Below, piece by piece: positions 61,111-64,000 of a DNA stretch of 64,000 bases. The notes under the pieces are model-generated. The model did no database searches, was not told where the DNA came from, and saw nothing but the letters and a program-made list of their open reading frames with translations. Within the stretch, counting starts at the first letter, position 1. Every line of letters starts with the position of its first letter. Location: positions 124,001 to 188,000 of the forward strand of contig LAPX01000005.1 of the NCBI GenBank assembly GCA_001858525.1. The letters are read 5' to 3'. Source of the DNA: Vampirovibrio chlorellavorus (GTDB lineage: Bacteria > Cyanobacteriota > Vampirovibrionia > Vampirovibrionales > Vampirovibrionaceae). The position numbers and the translations under genes are program-made.

Positions 61111-61127
61111 TCTGATGAACCGATTCA

Positions 61128-61162
61128 AAAGCCCGCTTTTCCTGATGGGAGAGGCGGGCTTT
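61128..61162 (+). terminator. terminator after the dapL-like gene
   Basis: AAAGCCCGC (61128-61136) and GCGGGCTTT (61154-61162) form a nine-pair stem; the T run is short, so termination may be partial. Confidence 0.55.
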
Positions 61163-61296
61163 CCCCATTTTGCAAAAAAGAATTTGAATGGTGGATGTAC
61201 TGTCCCCAAAGGCTTTGTATAATAAAAAAGAGGCTTTTAGTAAAAACTTCCCCAAAGAAATTTCCCCCAAAAAAATTCCAAGGAGTACCCTTCGGT

Positions 61297-61773
61297 ATGG
61301 CATCCCTTCAGCCAGCCCCACAATCGCGCTATCACCAGGAAGCAGGCACGTTTCTCTCTACCATGGGGGAAATGGCGCCCCAGGTTGGTTTGGATTATTC
61401 GGTCGAAAGCTTGCAACGGCTGGATCAGTTCATTAGCGAGCATTTTGATAGTAACAGCACCCAACAGGCCAGCGAAACTTTGTTACTGCGGGTGGGCAGC
61501 TACCTGGGAGAAGTCATTATCCGCCATTTGGGCGGTTACTGGAATGAATCCGGTCAGCCAGAAATTAACGAAGTAGGCCCCATTTCGGCGATTCATCCGT
61601 TGGAGAAGGCCAAATTGCGGTTTCAAAACGGCAAGGTAGACTCCCTGTCTTGGTATTATCACGCCCTGGCCAAACAAGCCTACGAGGAAGACTCGAAGGA
61701 AATGACGCCCAAGGCTGCCATGTCCGGAGAAGATGGCTTGTTGGGCCTGTTTAAAGGCATCTTCAAGAAATAA
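61297..61773 (+). CDS. unassigned 158-residue protein
   Basis: AAGGAGT about 10 bases before the ATG 61297 supports this start over the longer frame. A TATAAT at 61218-61223 is a likely -10. The protein has no membrane segment or signal peptide. LLLRVGSYLGEVIIRHLGGYW near residue 70 is a helical block with a Trp end, and a helical LRFQNGKVDSLSWYYHALAKQAY follows. I recognise no family with confidence. It ends 8 bases before the convergent Nudix gene. Confidence 0.6.
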   Translation: MASLQPAPQSRYHQEAGTFLSTMGEMAPQVGLDYSVESLQRLDQFISEHFDSNSTQQASETLLLRVGSYLGEVIIRHLGGYWNESGQPEINEVGPISAIHPLEKAKLRFQNGKVDSLSWYYHALAKQAYEEDSKEMTPKAAMSGEDGLLGLFKGIFKK

Positions 61774-61781
61774 GAACGCGC

Positions 61782-62417
61782 TTAATCGAAATCGGTGGGG
61801 CGATGGGGATCGTGGTAATGCTGAAAGAGCATGGTGATTTGCTCGTGGGTAATGCGATGACTGGAGAGTTCTGGTAAGTCGTGCGGGCTGAAAAAGCCTA
61901 CCCCTTGGGATTCCAGACCGGTGGAAATCTCACCGCTCACAATCTCACAGTGCATAAACACCTTGTAAATATGGTAGGGCGATGCCGGGTGCGGATAGAA
62001 TTTTTTATCCAGCATGGCTAGCATTTTAACCGGTTTTACAATCAGCCCAGCTTCTTCCTGCACTTCTTTGGCGGCCACCTCAGCAGGGCTCAAGCCAATA
62101 TCGGCCCAGCCACCGGGAATGGTCCAGCGTCCATCCCACTTTTCCTGCACCATCAACAGCTTGCCTTCCTGAAAGACCACCCCACGCACGTCCACTTTGG
62201 GGGTTAAATAACCCACTTCATTGGCAAATAGCGCCTCAATGCGGGAAGTATCCAGCTGGGCAAAGTCGGCCATCATCTCCACGCTCAGCTTCAGTAGCAC
62301 TTCATAGCGCTCCAGGTCGAAGGGATCCTTGGCGTAGGTCAGCCCCCAACGGGCAATGGCGTGGACTTGCTTGATCCACTCCAGCCAGGGGTGCGCATCT
62401 GCCACGGGACGGGTCAC
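61782..62417 (-). CDS. Nudix hydrolase (ADP-ribose-pyrophosphatase type)
   Basis: The 211-residue protein has an N-terminal helical extension (about 70 residues) often seen in ADP-ribose-like Nudix enzymes. The Nudix box runs from G103 to L125 (GGWADIGLSPAEVAAKEVQE, then EAGL). Its metal-binding EExxG part is complete, but the first conserved Glu is Leu109 and the Arg is Lys117. The start GTG shares one base with the hppD stop (TAGTG), so the two are translated together. The substrate is unknown. Confidence 0.85.
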   Translation of the reverse strand: MTRPVADAHPWLEWIKQVHAIARWGLTYAKDPFDLERYEVLLKLSVEMMADFAQLDTSRIEALFANEVGYLTPKVDVRGVVFQEGKLLMVQEKWDGRWTIPGGWADIGLSPAEVAAKEVQEEAGLIVKPVKMLAMLDKKFYPHPASPYHIYKVFMHCEIVSGEISTGLESQGVGFFSPHDLPELSSHRITHEQITMLFQHYHDPHRPTDFD

Positions 62418-63514
62418 TACAGTACGCCCCGGCGTTCCTGATCCCGCTCGATGGATTCAAACAGGGCCTTGAAGTTCCCTTCGCCAAAGGCGTGATGGTT
62501 TTTGCGCTGTATCATTTCAATAAAAATCGGACCAAACAGGTTCTTGGTGAAAATTTGCAGCAAGTAGCCCTCTTCATCGCCATCCACCAGAATTTGTAAG
62601 CGCTGAATGCGGGCCTGATCTTCGGTGACATTGGGCACCCGTTTGAAGACTTCGCTGTAGTAATTCTCGCTGATATCGAGGGTTTCAATGCCAGTGCCCT
62701 GCAATTTTTCCACGGAATCCAGCAAATCCGCGGTCAGGAAGGCCAAGTGCTGCACCCCAGCGCCTCGGTACTCCCGCAGGTACTCTTCAATTTGCGACTT
62801 GGACTCATTGCCCTCGTTAATGGGGATGGAGAAAGAGCCATCGGGGGAGCGCAGGGCAAAGGAGGTCAGCCCGGTTTTTTGCCCCTTGATGTCGAAGTAG
62901 CGCACCTCGTTGAAACCAAAAATCTGTTTGTAGAAGTTGGCCCAGTAGGCCATGGTGTTTTTGTACACGTTATTGGTGAGGTGATCTACCACCAAAAAGC
63001 CTTTGTCCGGGACAATTTCAGGCGATTCCAGAGGTACAAAGCCTTCGCTTTGCAAAAAGCTGCTTTGGCTGGGGTTGCTGGGGTCCAGTTTGACGGATTG
63101 ATCGGTACCCACCAAGTAAATCACGCTGTCCCCGATGCCGTAGATGCGGGGCAGGGACAAATCACAATCGCCGATTTTACCGGGCTCAAACGGGGAAGCT
63201 CCCAGACGAACTGCTTCTTCATAAGCCGTCTCGGCATTTTCCACCCGCCAGCCCATGGCACAAATGGAGGTGCCGTGTTGTTCGGCGAACGCTCTCTCGA
63301 AGCCGGTTTCCCCATGATTGACCAGCACATGAATGTCGTTTTGCCGGTAGTAGAACAGATTTTTTTCCCGGTGCTTCATGAGTTTGGAGAAGCCGAAGCC
63401 CTTCAGCACCCGGTCCACGTACTCCGGCTCGTGGGTGGCGAACTGGATGAATTCAATGCCCTTTAGCCCCAGTGGATTAAAACTTTCCTCGTGATAGTCC
63501 GATACGTGACCCAT
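62417..63514 (-). CDS. hppD: 4-hydroxyphenylpyruvate dioxygenase
   Basis: The 365-residue non-haem iron enzyme turns 4-hydroxyphenylpyruvate into homogentisate. The three iron ligands are all visible: His178 in VVDHLTNN, His256 in GVQHLAFLT and Glu333 in FIEMIQR. The N-terminal vicinal-oxygen-chelate half starts at IEFIQFATHEPEYVD. The ATG 63514 has GGAGGGC about eight bases before it. A longer frame to 63595 has no support. A TATAAT (minus strand, 63618-63623) is a likely -10 box. Confidence 0.95.
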   Translation of the reverse strand: MGHVSDYHEESFNPLGLKGIEFIQFATHEPEYVDRVLKGFGFSKLMKHREKNLFYYRQNDIHVLVNHGETGFERAFAEQHGTSICAMGWRVENAETAYEEAVRLGASPFEPGKIGDCDLSLPRIYGIGDSVIYLVGTDQSVKLDPSNPSQSSFLQSEGFVPLESPEIVPDKGFLVVDHLTNNVYKNTMAYWANFYKQIFGFNEVRYFDIKGQKTGLTSFALRSPDGSFSIPINEGNESKSQIEEYLREYRGAGVQHLAFLTADLLDSVEKLQGTGIETLDISENYYSEVFKRVPNVTEDQARIQRLQILVDGDEEGYLLQIFTKNLFGPIFIEMIQRKNHHAFGEGNFKALFESIERDQERRGVL

Positions 63515-63894
63515 CTTGATGCCCTCCCAAAGCGTTCCACGACATGATGGGTAGCATAGCAAAAAGCGGCCCGGAACCCAAGGCAAAGGACACAACTCTT
63601 TTAGGAAGTTTGTTTATATTATAGCGGTAGTGTTGTTTAAATACGAAAGGTCTGTTTGTACTCTAAAAACAGACTGATACACTTTCCCAAAAGGGCTTTT
63701 TCTTGCTCAGATAATTGATCAAAAAGTTAGTGGGTCATTCCATCTAGATAATTATTTTTAGTACAATCAATTGATTGTTTTTATTCTGAATTGTTCTCTA
63801 CTAGCAACTTTTCATGTTGCTCTGTTTTGGGTATGCATGACACCACCTATAAATACCCACTCATTCGTTAATCAGTCCACGGAGAAGAGAACAA
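63515..63894. other. 380-base AT-rich gap between hppD and the last partial gene
   Basis: This divergent gap holds a -10 for hppD (63618-63623 on the minus strand) and a perfect palindrome at 63763-63778. No gene is seen in it. Confidence 0.5.
63763..63778. promoter_or_regulatory. perfect 16-base palindrome ACAATCAATTGATTGT
   Basis: The site reads the same on both strands and lies about 120 bases before the start of the last gene and about 250 before hppD. It resembles a dimeric-regulator operator. No factor is known. Confidence 0.35.
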
Positions 63895-64000
63895 ATGTTA
63901 TTAGTAGGGCGACCTAATTCCGATATTCAACACTTTCAATATAATCCTAAAATGCAAGAAGCAATCATTCAGGCAAGCCCATCTTTTACCTCAAATGCTT
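63895..64000 (+). CDS. N-terminal part of an unidentified gene (3' end outside window)
   Basis: GGAG at 63881-63884 and GAAGAG closer to the start precede an ATG at 63895, and the frame stays open to the window end (35 residues). The start MLLVGRPNSDIQHFQYNP is polar and has no signal peptide. It is too short to name. Confidence 0.5.
   Translation, partial: MLLVGRPNSDIQHFQYNPKMQEAIIQASPSFTSNA

Overview
The window reads as one contiguous bacterial chromosome segment of a Gram-negative-type organism: a Wza-like outer-membrane export protein, a TolC-family protein, a lipoprotein and periplasmic proteins are all present. Several features point to the non-photosynthetic sister class of Cyanobacteria (Vampirovibrionia/Melainabacteria). 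These are an efp-accB-accC gene order (the efp-accB pair is also found in cyanobacteria), an LL-diaminopimelate-aminotransferase-type enzyme, and several small proteins I cannot assign to any broad family. The lineage is an inference, not something the sequence proves. There is no phage, insertion sequence, CRISPR array or rRNA. Three tRNA genes are present: Leu-CAA, Gly-TCC and Pro-TGG.

Layout. (1) 1-1.4 kb: the end of an unknown gene, an O-methyltransferase, and tRNA-Leu with its own promoter and a strong terminator. (2) 1.9-19.6 kb: a capsule/exopolysaccharide locus. It encodes a Wza-like exporter, a GDP-mannose/GDP-fucose precursor branch (ManC, a 5'-deleted gmd, Fcl), a shortened acetyltransferase and a Wzx flippase. 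These are followed by a GT2, an unusual trio of phosphoryl-transfer-type enzymes (nucleotidyltransferase, thymidylate-kinase-like, APH-like), two GT4s, a membrane acyltransferase and a WecG/TagA glycosyltransferase. It closes with a Wzz/Wzc-like co-polymerase whose kinase P-loop is destroyed and a WcaJ-type priming transferase. Most genes from fcl to wecG overlap by 1-8 bases, so they are probably translated as one operon. No Wzy polymerase is visible.

(3) 19.6-27.5 kb: a possible small repeat, a DCC-family protein, two unassigned small membrane proteins, an ABC/HlyD/TolC export operon behind a perfect dyad, and a pilin-like protein with its own promoter and terminator. (4) 27.5-33.4 kb: tRNA-Gly and tRNA-Pro, a coiled-coil small protein, a sugar nucleotidyltransferase with an extra N-terminal domain, a large 890-residue protein of unknown function, and an HxlR-type regulator. 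(5) 33.5-38.5 kb: two sugar-ABC permeases without partners, an ECF sigma/anti-sigma/Spy-like stress module with an ECF-like promoter, and two unassigned proteins.

(6) 38.7-64 kb: mainly housekeeping genes. They include a PLP decarboxylase, pnp, rpsO, uppP, carbamate kinase, cysteine desulfurase, ruvB, a YibE/F membrane protein, a methyltransferase, uvrB, efp-accB-accC, tsaE-tsaB, an lmo0937-type peptide, a Dps-like protein, a DapL-type aminotransferase, a Nudix hydrolase and hppD.

The most unusual points are the phosphoryl-transfer trio inside the polysaccharide operon, the Wzc-like pseudokinase, the promoterless and Rossmann-less gmd, the 890-residue two-anchor protein, and a short aromatic-glycine/serine motif that recurs near the N-termini of otherwise unrelated proteins, including an extended RuvB. 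None of these alone proves a new system.
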